Assembly: GCA_913020045.1 (NCBI GenBank)
Contig: CAJWBE010000004.1
Span: 1 to 64,000 of the forward strand
Origin: an uncultured Oleiphilus sp.
Lineage (GTDB): Bacteria > Pseudomonadota > Gammaproteobacteria > Pseudomonadales > Oleiphilaceae
DNA length: 64,000 nucleotides
Direction: 5' to 3'
The position numbers and the translations under genes were made by a program. The notes beneath the pieces are model-generated. The model made no database searches. It had not been told where the DNA came from and was given only the letters and a program-made list of their open reading frames with translations. This document shows positions 26,226 to 34,313 of the stretch, one piece after another (within the stretch, counting starts at the first letter, position 1; every line of letters begins with the position of its first letter).

Positions 26226-27842
26226 CTAGAGTCGCGCAACACCAAAGGTATTAGGACGCAACTGGCGGCGGCTAGCTTCTTCACAGATGTCGAGCAAGAA
26301 CGCTAAGACCTTGCGTGTGTCGCGCGGGTCTATTAGGCCATCATCCCAAAGGCGTGCTGTCCCAAATAGGGCGGTCGAGCCTTTGTCTAGTTTCTCTGCT
26401 GTCGCTTTTTCGATCATGTCTAGCATCGCCGGGTCAGCGGTTTTTCCCATTCTTTCGTGTTTGTCTTCGGTCACGATGCGCAGCACTTTGCCAGCTTGTG
26501 CGCCACCCATTACTGCGGTGCGGCTGTTTGGCCATGCAAAGATAAAGCGTGGATCTAAACCTCGGCCACACATCGCATAGTTACCCGCGCCATATGAGCC
26601 GCCAACGACGATCGTTAATTTTGGAACTGTCGTATTCGCAACGGCCTGCAGCATTTTTGAACCATGCTTGATGATGCCATTTTGTTCGGAATCCGTACCC
26701 ACCATAAAACCGGTCGTGTTGTGGAAAAAAAGCAAGGCCGTGTTGGATTGCTCGCAAAGTTGAATGAACTGAGCGGCTTTTGCTGCACCACTTGGCGTAA
26801 TAGGACCGTTATTACCGATCAGGCCACAGGCATGGCCTTCAATTTTAAGAAAGCCGCAAACGGTTTGATTATCAAATTCGGGTTTGAAGTCGACAAAGTC
26901 CGAACCGTCAGCAATCCGTGCGACAATTTCACGCACGTCGTAAGGCTTTTTACTGTCATTCGGCACGACGCCAATGAGTTCCTCGGGCGAGTATTCAGGT
27001 TCTTCCCAGCTAACAGCATGACGAGGGTTTAGTTGCTCGTTCCAAGGCACGCTCTTCATCAAATCACGAATCATGCGAATGCCATCAGAGTCGTCTTCTG
27101 CAAGAAATTCTGCGGTTCCGGCAATTTGAGCATGCATTTCTGCTCCACCCAGTTCTTCGTCTGTTGCGACTTCTCCGGTGGCGGCTTTAAGTAGAGGAGG
27201 GCCCGCCAAGAACATCTTCGCCTTACCTTTAATCACTACCGTATAGTCAGATAGGCCTGGCTGGTAAGCACCACCTGCGGTTGCATTACCATGAACAACG
27301 GTGAACTGAGGAATACCTGCTGCGGATAAACGAGCCTGATTAGCGAAGCCTCTTGCACCTTGAACAAAAATGTCAGTTGCGTAGTTAAGGTTCGCACCGC
27401 CACTCTCTGCTAAGGTGACAACCGGCAGTTTGTTCAACGCTGCAATTTCTTGCAATCGAAGTGTTTTATCTAGACCCGCTGGTGAAATCGTACCGCCTTT
27501 GATTGCGCTGTTGCTGGCGATAATCATGCTTCTGATACCCGCAACATAGCCAATTCCCGCGATGATGCCGCCACCCGCCATTGAGCCATCTTTGTCGTCA
27601 TGCATCTTTAACCCTGCCAAACTGCTGAGCTCCAAAAAAGGTGCACTGCGGTCAAGGAGCAAGTTAATGCGTTGGCGAGGCAGTAATTTGCCGCGACTAA
27701 TGAACTTATCTTTTGCTTCGTTTTCCTTATCGACAACTTTCTTCTCGATACTACGAAACTCTTCGATAAACGCTTTCATCGCCGTAGAGTTATCTAAAAA
27801 GTCTTGCGATGTGGCGCTGATTGTTGATTCTAGTATTGCCAT
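26226..27842 (-). CDS. atuC: Acyl-CoA carboxylase beta subunit (geranyl-CoA carboxylase-like)
   Basis: A 538-residue carboxyltransferase beta subunit of normal length. N-terminal region SRGKLLPRQRINLLLDRSAPFLELSSLAG leads to GGTISPAGLDKTLRLQEIA, and the C-terminal half has GSYGAGNYAMCGRGLDPRFIFAWPNSR and the AVMGGAQAG oxyanion region. It transfers CO2 from biotin to a branched enoyl-CoA together with AtuF. Bulky versus small residues in the acyl pocket separate methylcrotonyl- from geranyl-specific enzymes, and I cannot align them here. AGGA stands upstream of the ATG. Confidence 0.86.
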   Translation of the reverse strand: MAILESTISATSQDFLDNSTAMKAFIEEFRSIEKKVVDKENEAKDKFISRGKLLPRQRINLLLDRSAPFLELSSLAGLKMHDDKDGSMAGGGIIAGIGYVAGIRSMIIASNSAIKGGTISPAGLDKTLRLQEIAALNKLPVVTLAESGGANLNYATDIFVQGARGFANQARLSAAGIPQFTVVHGNATAGGAYQPGLSDYTVVIKGKAKMFLAGPPLLKAATGEVATDEELGGAEMHAQIAGTAEFLAEDDSDGIRMIRDLMKSVPWNEQLNPRHAVSWEEPEYSPEELIGVVPNDSKKPYDVREIVARIADGSDFVDFKPEFDNQTVCGFLKIEGHACGLIGNNGPITPSGAAKAAQFIQLCEQSNTALLFFHNTTGFMVGTDSEQNGIIKHGSKMLQAVANTTVPKLTIVVGGSYGAGNYAMCGRGLDPRFIFAWPNSRTAVMGGAQAGKVLRIVTEDKHERMGKTADPAMLDMIEKATAEKLDKGSTALFGTARLWDDGLIDPRDTRKVLAFLLDICEEASRRQLRPNTFGVARL

Positions 27843-27918
27843 CTTTTGTTCCTGTAATCACGCTACGTAGATGCCGGTTCTGCAAGGTCCTCGCAGGGCA
27901 TGCGGGTTAAAGTTGTAG

Positions 27919-28791
27919 TTAGTCGTCTTGAAATATCTTTGGTGTCACGGCACGGTGAAAACCGTTATAGGATTCTGAGTTTTTCGCGGGTGCAAGCGGG
28001 AAAACTCGCGAGCCTTGCGAGGCAGCCCCATCAATTCTTAGGCAGTCGCCGCTTACAAACGCAGCGCCATCGCTTAATAAGAATGCTATGACTGAACTGA
28101 TTTCAGCTTCGGTGCCCATTCGCTTAAGAGGGACCGCCTCTTTCAGGCTCATAATGTACGGCTTCATTGAGGGTGGATAAGTGTCCATGCCGCTTGTCGC
28201 CACCCAACCTGGAGCGACGGCATTAACCCGCACGCCAGACGCTGCCCACTCAACGGCGGCGGTTTGGGTAAAGTTCACCATACCGGCACGAGCCGCTCCT
28301 GAGTGACCCATGCCCGGCATTCCGCCCCACATGTCAGCAACAATATTGACGATTGAGCCGCCGTGCTTAGTCATGCTTTGCAGGTAAACCTCTTTGGCCA
28401 TCATAAATCCGCCGGTGAGGTTGGTGCGGATGACTGTTTCCCAGCCTTTTTGATTTATGCCACTTAGAGGTGCAGGGAACTGGCCGCCGGCATTGTTAAC
28501 GAGGCCTGATATAACAGGGTGTTTGGCGACAATTGCCTTAACTGTCTGTTTGACCGCGTCTTCATCACGAATGTCGCAGGATAAGCCTTCTGCGCTGCCG
28601 CCGTCGTCTATGATTTCCTGCACTACCGTATCGAGTTTTTCTTGCTTGCGACCGATGACGACAACATGTGCGCCAAGACTTGCTAATTCGTGTGAGGTGC
28701 AACGGCCAATGCCGCTGCCGCCTCCAGTCACAATCATTACTTTGTCTTGGTAAAGGTCTGGTCGAAGTATCGAACGATAGGGGTGTGTCAT
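27919..28791 (-). CDS. atuB: SDR oxidoreductase without the YxxxK motif (AtuB-like)
   Basis: A 290-residue short-chain dehydrogenase, first gene of the operon. TGGGSGIGRCTS (residues 22-33) and NNAGGQFPAPL give the nucleotide site. At the usual Tyr-x-x-x-Lys position it reads GHSGAARAGM, as in peroxisomal trans-2-enoyl-CoA reductase and dienoyl-CoA reductase relatives, so the catalytic geometry differs from classical SDRs. AtuB is proposed to oxidise citronellol or citronellal. Distance to the divergent regulator is 175 bp. Confidence 0.82.
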   Translation of the reverse strand: MTHPYRSILRPDLYQDKVMIVTGGGSGIGRCTSHELASLGAHVVVIGRKQEKLDTVVQEIIDDGGSAEGLSCDIRDEDAVKQTVKAIVAKHPVISGLVNNAGGQFPAPLSGINQKGWETVIRTNLTGGFMMAKEVYLQSMTKHGGSIVNIVADMWGGMPGMGHSGAARAGMVNFTQTAAVEWAASGVRVNAVAPGWVATSGMDTYPPSMKPYIMSLKEAVPLKRMGTEAEISSVIAFLLSDGAAFVSGDCLRIDGAASQGSRVFPLAPAKNSESYNGFHRAVTPKIFQDD

Positions 28792-28868
28792 ATGTATGTG
28801 CCTGTCTCTTGCTGCAGTGCGACGAAGCTTAGTTATCGATGCCTGTGCGCTACGGTTGCTAAGTTAAA

Positions 28869-28897
28869 AATATGCATGGACTAACCATACCAAGCAA
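28869..28897 (-). promoter_or_regulatory. Putative sigma-70 promoter of the atu operon
   Basis: On the minus strand, TTGCTT (28897-28892) and CATATT (28874-28869) are separated by 17 bp and would start transcription about 70 bp before atuB. The -35 box lies inside the palindrome at 28889-28906. Confidence 0.5.
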
Positions 28898-28906
28898 GCG
28901 CTTGGT
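28889..28906. promoter_or_regulatory. Putative TetR operator
   Basis: ACCAAGC-AAGC-GCTTGGT has 7-bp arms around four bases, with a nested 10-bp palindrome CAAGCGCTTG. It lies between atuB and the TetR gene and covers the inferred -35 box, as expected for a repressor released by an acyl-CoA. Confidence 0.6.
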
Positions 28907-28966
28907 TTGTAAAGTATCTTGTTTGCCGTTATTATATTTTTACTAATTTTGTCTAAGAGCTGACTT

Positions 28967-29596
28967 ATGAATGTTGTTGATGTGGCGCCGGAAATACTGA
29001 AGCTTGTGGACGATCTCGTGGCGGATGGTCGCGTGACAGATCCGCGTACGCCGAAGGGTCGGCTGCTCGCTAAAGCGGCAAAGTTGTTCAGAGTTAAGGG
29101 TTATGAGCGCACGACAGTGAGAGACTTGGCGGCGGCGGTGGGTATTCAGTCAGGAAGCATCTTCCATCATTTCAAGTCAAAAGAAGAGATCCTATTAGCG
29201 TTAATGAGAGAGGTTATTGTTTTTAATACCTCTCGTATGCAGTCGATGCTGGCGTCGTCTGATAACCCGAAGGAAAAGGTTCTTAACCTAATTCGTTGCG
29301 AGTTAGAGGCGATTAATGGGCTTACCGGTAATGCTATGTCAGTGCTGGTTTACGAATGGCGTAGCTTGAATAAAGACAATCAAAAGCAGATTCTTGTGCT
29401 TCGTGATATCTACGAACAGTTATGGCTCGACACCTTAGCCGAGGCGAAAGAGCAGGGTATGATCGTTGCTGACGTGTTTGTTTTGCGTCGTTATCTGATG
29501 GGAGCAATTAGTTGGTCAACAACGTGGTATGACCCTAAAGGGGATATGACACTAGAAACCATGGCTCGTGAAGCGTTAACGCTAGCCATTAAATAA
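28967..29596 (+). CDS. atuR: TetR-family regulator, likely controls the atu operon
   Basis: A 209-residue TetR/AcrR-type repressor. The HTH is at about residues 25-72 (LLAKAAKLFRVKGYERTTVRDLAAAVGIQSGSIFHHFKSKEEIL). The C-terminal helical domain would bind the inducer. It is transcribed away from the atu genes across a palindromic operator, the same arrangement as Pseudomonas AtuR. The name is by position and family, not by demonstrated orthology. Confidence 0.8.
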   Translation: MNVVDVAPEILKLVDDLVADGRVTDPRTPKGRLLAKAAKLFRVKGYERTTVRDLAAAVGIQSGSIFHHFKSKEEILLALMREVIVFNTSRMQSMLASSDNPKEKVLNLIRCELEAINGLTGNAMSVLVYEWRSLNKDNQKQILVLRDIYEQLWLDTLAEAKEQGMIVADVFVLRRYLMGAISWSTTWYDPKGDMTLETMAREALTLAIK

Positions 29597-29676
29597 GGCT
29601 AAACTTTAATTAGGGCGTATCGCCAATAATATAGGTTAGGTTGGCGGGTGATGGCAGCTGATGAAGGGAGATGGCA

Positions 29677-29976
29677 ATGGTTGATAGTAGCGACAATAAA
29701 TCTGTTGAGCGCAATGATGGTGGCGATGCAGAGTTAACAGGCGCCGAGGCGGGTCGTGACGATGCGAAGCATTCTGATTCGCAAACTATGAGCTTTATTG
29801 AGACCACTCAGAGTGTGCTTTGGGCCATGTTGGGCGTTCAGAGTAAGCGCAATGCCAGCAGGGATTTCAGTAAGGGAAAATTTGTTCACTTTGTCATTAT
29901 TGGCTTAGGGTTTACCTTGGTGTTTATTTTTACTCTGGTTAGTATTATCCGTTATGTGCTCGGCGATGCGGTCTAA
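29677..29976 (+). CDS. DUF2970 small membrane protein
   Basis: A 99-residue protein: acidic, Asp/Glu-rich residues 1-35, then the DUF2970 core MSFIETTQSVLWAMLGVQSKRNASRDFSKGKFVHFVIIGLGFTLVFIFTLV with one TM helix. Function unknown. AGGGAG at 29665-29670 touches the ATG at 29671 but lies six bases from the ATG at 29677, so I take the second. A strong terminator follows. Confidence 0.8.
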   Translation: MVDSSDNKSVERNDGGDAELTGAEAGRDDAKHSDSQTMSFIETTQSVLWAMLGVQSKRNASRDFSKGKFVHFVIIGLGFTLVFIFTLVSIIRYVLGDAV

Positions 29977-30028
29977 CAGGCAGAAGGCCTCCTAGGAAAG
30001 TTGCTAGGGTGTGCTGCAGAAATATATA

Positions 30029-30053
30029 AAGCCGTCGTTATGACGGCTTTTTT
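30029..30053 (+). terminator. Intrinsic terminator after the DUF2970 gene
   Basis: AAGCCGTC and GACGGCTT form an 8-bp stem around GTTAT, followed by a T run. It may also help end the convergent PEP-CTERM transcript. Confidence 0.85.
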
Positions 30054-30069
30054 GTAAGTCAAAGAATGG

Positions 30070-30804
30070 TTATTGAATTGACTTCTTTTTGCGCGTTACT
30101 AGCGCAAGACCTAATGTTAGCAGTGCGAGTGAACTGGGTTCGGGTACCTGGCTACTGTTTTCAGTTGGCCCGCCGTCCTCTGTTGATCCGCTATTAATGA
30201 GTTCTCCGCTTAATAGTAAATTGTCTATGTAAACTGTTTCGTTGGCACTACCTACGGCTATCCAAATCGCAAGGGAGACATAGTCAGCAGGGATGTCTGC
30301 CGTGGTGATGTCAAAACTGACTGTGTTGAAGCCGCTGCCACCGAGGGCTGAACTCCAAAGGTTAGTGAACGATTCATCTTGGCGTTGCCAGCCAACAAAC
30401 AGGGTGTCAGATGCTTCGGTGCTAGTCGTTGCTCGCCAGTCGAAAGTTAACCTTAAGTCTTGGTACGACTCTAATGAAATGGCCTGCAATGCGGCCGCGC
30501 TAGGTGTTTCGCTTTGATTGTCGCGTAACCGTAATTGTTGTTGGTAGATCGCAACATCATTGCTGTCTTTCTCCAGTTCTTGCCAGTTGTTTTGCACGTC
30601 ATTGCTGTTATCTCTAGAAAAATCATCGCTAAAGATCAGGGCGCCATGAGACCAGCTGGTGCAGATGAGTAAAACAAATGTAAGTAATAGCCTTTGAAGA
30701 TAAGACGGACGAGTTTGTGGTCTCGTTTTTTGGCTTGTAAGGGTAAGGGTAGAATTAAATTTCACTACGAAAAATAGTGGGTGGTGTTTTAGATGATTAA
30801 TCAT
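30070..30804 (-). CDS. PEP-CTERM sorting-domain protein
   Basis: A 244-residue exported protein. A signal peptide ends near residue 55 (LLLTFVLLICTSWSHG), a beta-rich, galactose-binding-like domain spans most of the rest (FSDDFSRDNSNDVQNNWQ...), and the C-terminus is a clear PEP-CTERM signal: VPEPSS, a hydrophobic helix, then RKKK. Such proteins are cut and anchored by an exosortase in exopolysaccharide-making bacteria. No exosortase gene is in the window. AAGGAAA supports the ATG at 30804 over the reading from 30840. Confidence 0.88.
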   Translation of the reverse strand: MINHLKHHPLFFVVKFNSTLTLTSQKTRPQTRPSYLQRLLLTFVLLICTSWSHGALIFSDDFSRDNSNDVQNNWQELEKDSNDVAIYQQQLRLRDNQSETPSAAALQAISLESYQDLRLTFDWRATTSTEASDTLFVGWQRQDESFTNLWSSALGGSGFNTVSFDITTADIPADYVSLAIWIAVGSANETVYIDNLLLSGELINSGSTEDGGPTENSSQVPEPSSLALLTLGLALVTRKKKSIQ

Positions 30805-31129
30805 AAGAATTTCCTTTTCAGTCTGATTGTGAACTTGCAATATCAGCTTCCTGCTGACGGCTTAACGCTAGCATGCACGTCGGTGCATAACGGTGAATCG
30901 CGTCACTGTCTAAAACTAAATGCGTTATGAGGTATAGATTTTGTTAAAAGCTATTGGGGTATGCATTGAGTCGCTATACTATAACGTTAGCATCTTAGAT
31001 TATTGGTTAAACGGCGTTGTGTCATCGATATGGGATTGGCTGACTGACTCACGATAAACGATTTTTTGTATTATCTGAGTGGAGCGATCCCACTAGCCGT
31101 CGGGCCCTCAAGCAGTAGGAAGGTTTAGT

Positions 31130-34048
31130 TTGTATCCAGTTTTATTGAAGGCTCTAATTTCTGTTTTGGCGACTATTACAAAGACGCGTAACTTTTCAGC
31201 CAGCATCTGCAGGGCTTCGTCTAAAGTGACTAAGCCTTTAGCTGTCGTTAGTTTTGCTGCTATGACTTTGACCCTTGCTGCGTGCGGTGGTGGTAGCGGT
31301 TCGGCAGCCACTGAATCTGATAGCGGCTCAGCGTCAGGGCCCGCAGATTTGTCAGGTACGATTTCAGTAGCGGGATATGCCGCTATCGATACCGATGTTG
31401 AAGCCCCCTGTAACGGCTTATTTGCAGCAAATAACGATATCGCAGACCCCCAGTTTATTACAAATCCAGTTACCCTAGGTGGTTATATTAGTGGTACCAA
31501 TGGTGACTACAGTAATCGTACGGGTGATTTTTTTGGTTGCCCACAATCGGGTTATGCAGCAGATTTAAAAGATTATTTTCAAGTGGTGTTAGTGGAGGAC
31601 CAAACCTTAGCATTAAGTGTCTTTTACGCAGATAATGTTGACGCGCTGCTGGCGAGGCCAATTGAACTCACACTGCGTCTGCTTGATCCTAATAATGTTA
31701 ACGCAGAGGTCGCTTCGCTCGATATCTTGTTTGAAGGCACCAGTACGTTAACAATTCCCGCATCACAAGATTTTATAATTGAGCTGTCGGCTACCGCTGG
31801 TCGCTCCGCTCCGCTGCTTTATAGTCTATCTCTATCGCAGTCTGTGTCTTCTGGCGCAGGGTTGGGGCTGTCTGCCGGGTTGGTAAAGCAATTGAACGCG
31901 GATTTTGTTCCAGGCGAAGTGCTTGTTAAATATCACCCGCCGGCCGTGGTTGAACAGTCTGGGCAGTCTGCTCAGCGATCGGCGCCAATAAGTTCGGCTA
32001 CTTCTGCAGCACTTTCATCATTGGTCAAAATGCGTGATGTTGGCAGCGTTGCGGAGCTTCACCGGATAGATGTATCTAGTTTGGCCAGCGCGATGAGTTT
32101 TGAGCGAACGATAAGTATTACTGACACAATGAAAGACAAGTGGCGTACGTTGCAAGCGATTGATTTACTAAAACAGGACCCTTCGGTTTTGTTTGCTGAA
32201 CCAAACTACTTGATGCGTGCCACGGGTACTATTTCGTCGCCCGCGGATATCGGTGATGCTCGCTACGCTCAACAATGGAATGCGCCAATGATTGGATTGC
32301 CTGCGGCATGGCAAGTCACCTCCGGTGAGGGGGCAACTGTCGCGGTTGTCGATACAGGAATTCACGGGACGCATGCTGACTTAAATGACAATATCCGAGC
32401 GGGTGGCTATGACTTTGTTTTGTCGGAAGATATTGAGGGTGACGGAACCGGTGGACGCGACAACAACCCTGAAGACCCTGGCAGTACTTTCCATGGGTCA
32501 CATGTAGCGGGAATTATCGCGGCAGAAGGCAATACCATTGGTATTCGTGGTGTGGCCTATGATGCTGGCATTATCCCTCTGCGGGCGCTTGGATCTGAAG
32601 GTGTGGGGTCAACGGCGGATATCGCCGAAGCGGTGCTATATGCCGCAGGACTAGTGCGTGCGGGCGGCCAAGAATTGTCAGAGCCGGTGGATGTTATCAA
32701 TCTTTCATTAGGCTCTCCCGATGACTCGAGTGTCCTGCGTATAGCGGTCGCTCGGGCAATTGAGGCGGGCTCAATTGTTGTCGCGGCAGCGGGTAACGAT
32801 AGTTCTTCTCAGTTGTTCTATCCCGCGGCATATCCCGACGTCATTGCAGTGAGCTCGGTTGATGAAACGAAGTCTAGATCGAGTTTTTCCAATTTTGGGA
32901 CGCATATTGATGTCGCTGCACCGGGCGGGACAGGCTCGGATAAACCATACTCTGATGGTTTTCAAGATGGGATTTTGAGTACGGTGTTCGCTAGCGAGTA
33001 TGCAGAGCTTCGAGGTACGTCAATGGCTGCGCCTCATGTATCTGGCGTTATTGCGTTGATGAAAGACCTTAATCCGACCTTGACGCCTGCCGGTTTTGCG
33101 ACGCTCTTAAATACCCCGAGTTTAATCACCGATAATGTCGATATGCCGGGTTTTACTGCGGCCGATAATGCAAGGTTCTTTGGCAATGGCTTGATTAACG
33201 CGTCGAAAGCGGTGGCAATTGCTAGTGGAGCAGATATCCCAGATACCCTAATCGTGTCGCCGGCACAGCTTGGCTTCGTTGGAGGTAATACTGAGGCAGT
33301 GCTGCGCCTGTCTAACCCGGGGGTCGATCTTAGCGGCGATGGGGATATACAAATTACGAGTATTACGTCTTCTGATGCTGACTTGCTCAGCCTTACTCCT
33401 GCGTTACTCGGCGATGGCTTGGGCGATTATAGCGTGGCCATTGATATTTCCCGCGTGGTTGGAAATATAACGTCTGCAACCATCACAATTGACTATGAGT
33501 TGTCTGGTGTTGCTCAGGATGCGGTCGAGGTTCCGGTCTTCGTTTCTCGCTCTGCAGTGACTTCGGCGACCGTTGGCAATCTAAACGTGTATTTGGTGAG
33601 CTGGGAAGATATTGAAGCGGCTGAAACAAGTGGCGACACGCTCATTGAAATTTATGACTCCGTTGGCGGTGTTTTAAGTGATGGTGCTTACAGCTTTTCG
33701 TTTAATGATATTCCTGAAGGCCTTTATTTGTTGGAGGCGAGCACTGATAACGATGGAGACTTCATCTGGTTTGATCTGGGGGAAGCCAAGGGTGGTTACC
33801 CCTTGCTGTCTCAGCCACGGGTCATCGAAGTCAAAGGGGATGACCTTATTGGTTTGGATTTTGAAGTTGGCTACTCTTCATTTTTAGCGGGCGCGGGCTT
33901 GAGCTGGGTTAACAATGGCGATCAAATTTCAGGCGTAACTCGCGTTGATGAGTCTGAATCGGAATCAGCGCTGGGTGTCAATCAAACCGTTTTCCTCAAG
34001 GGTAGACGAGCAAGGAACGAGAGTCGGTTAGATGCCAATGGGCTTTAG
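31130..34048 (+). CDS. Subtilisin-like (S8) serine protease lipoprotein
   Basis: A 972-residue secreted protease. A lipobox LAAC gives lipidated C52, followed by a Gly/Ser linker. A domain at 75-240 looks like a pre-peptidase C-terminal type beta domain. Residues 255-365 form an I9-like propeptide (FVPGEVLVKYH ... VLFAEPNYLMRA). The S8 domain has D408 (VAVVDTG), H455 (HGSHVAG) and S631 (RGTSMAAPHVSG), all intact. Beta-rich domains follow. TTG at 31130 is chosen because AGGAAGG lies seven bases upstream. A GTG at 31226 would give a more typical lipoprotein signal but lacks a strong site. Confidence 0.87.
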   Translation: MYPVLLKALISVLATITKTRNFSASICRASSKVTKPLAVVSFAAMTLTLAACGGGSGSAATESDSGSASGPADLSGTISVAGYAAIDTDVEAPCNGLFAANNDIADPQFITNPVTLGGYISGTNGDYSNRTGDFFGCPQSGYAADLKDYFQVVLVEDQTLALSVFYADNVDALLARPIELTLRLLDPNNVNAEVASLDILFEGTSTLTIPASQDFIIELSATAGRSAPLLYSLSLSQSVSSGAGLGLSAGLVKQLNADFVPGEVLVKYHPPAVVEQSGQSAQRSAPISSATSAALSSLVKMRDVGSVAELHRIDVSSLASAMSFERTISITDTMKDKWRTLQAIDLLKQDPSVLFAEPNYLMRATGTISSPADIGDARYAQQWNAPMIGLPAAWQVTSGEGATVAVVDTGIHGTHADLNDNIRAGGYDFVLSEDIEGDGTGGRDNNPEDPGSTFHGSHVAGIIAAEGNTIGIRGVAYDAGIIPLRALGSEGVGSTADIAEAVLYAAGLVRAGGQELSEPVDVINLSLGSPDDSSVLRIAVARAIEAGSIVVAAAGNDSSSQLFYPAAYPDVIAVSSVDETKSRSSFSNFGTHIDVAAPGGTGSDKPYSDGFQDGILSTVFASEYAELRGTSMAAPHVSGVIALMKDLNPTLTPAGFATLLNTPSLITDNVDMPGFTAADNARFFGNGLINASKAVAIASGADIPDTLIVSPAQLGFVGGNTEAVLRLSNPGVDLSGDGDIQITSITSSDADLLSLTPALLGDGLGDYSVAIDISRVVGNITSATITIDYELSGVAQDAVEVPVFVSRSAVTSATVGNLNVYLVSWEDIEAAETSGDTLIEIYDSVGGVLSDGAYSFSFNDIPEGLYLLEASTDNDGDFIWFDLGEAKGGYPLLSQPRVIEVKGDDLIGLDFEVGYSSFLAGAGLSWVNNGDQISGVTRVDESESESALGVNQTVFLKGRRARNESRLDANGL

Positions 34049-34313
34049 TTTGCATTAGTGTTAATTACCCTTGTGTAATCCATTTGTGCGGTCGGTATGC
34101 GTCATGACTATTGGCGTGGTAACTATTATTAGATAAGCTTGCGCCATTGCTTACCTTTCAGCGTGATCAGTGTTCGCGTTGTCAGGGTAACACGCTGATT
34201 TACACTAACTAATTACGCAGCGCTTTCCACCTCTTTATCTAAGTAGCATCTATTTATGAACAGTAAGAGCGCTAACCTACACAGGTCTGCTGGATCAAAG
34301 CCTTTGGAGCATC

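Noticed and set aside
19284-28791. Leucine degradation (liu) cluster
   Set aside because: Carboxylase, dehydrogenase and hydratase also occur in liu, but the two SDRs, the order and the divergent TetR fit atu better, and no HMG-CoA lyase gene is present.
31226-34048. GTG at 31226 as start of the subtilase
   Set aside because: It gives a tidy lipoprotein signal, but the TTG at 31130 has a much stronger ribosome-binding site; it stays as an alternative.
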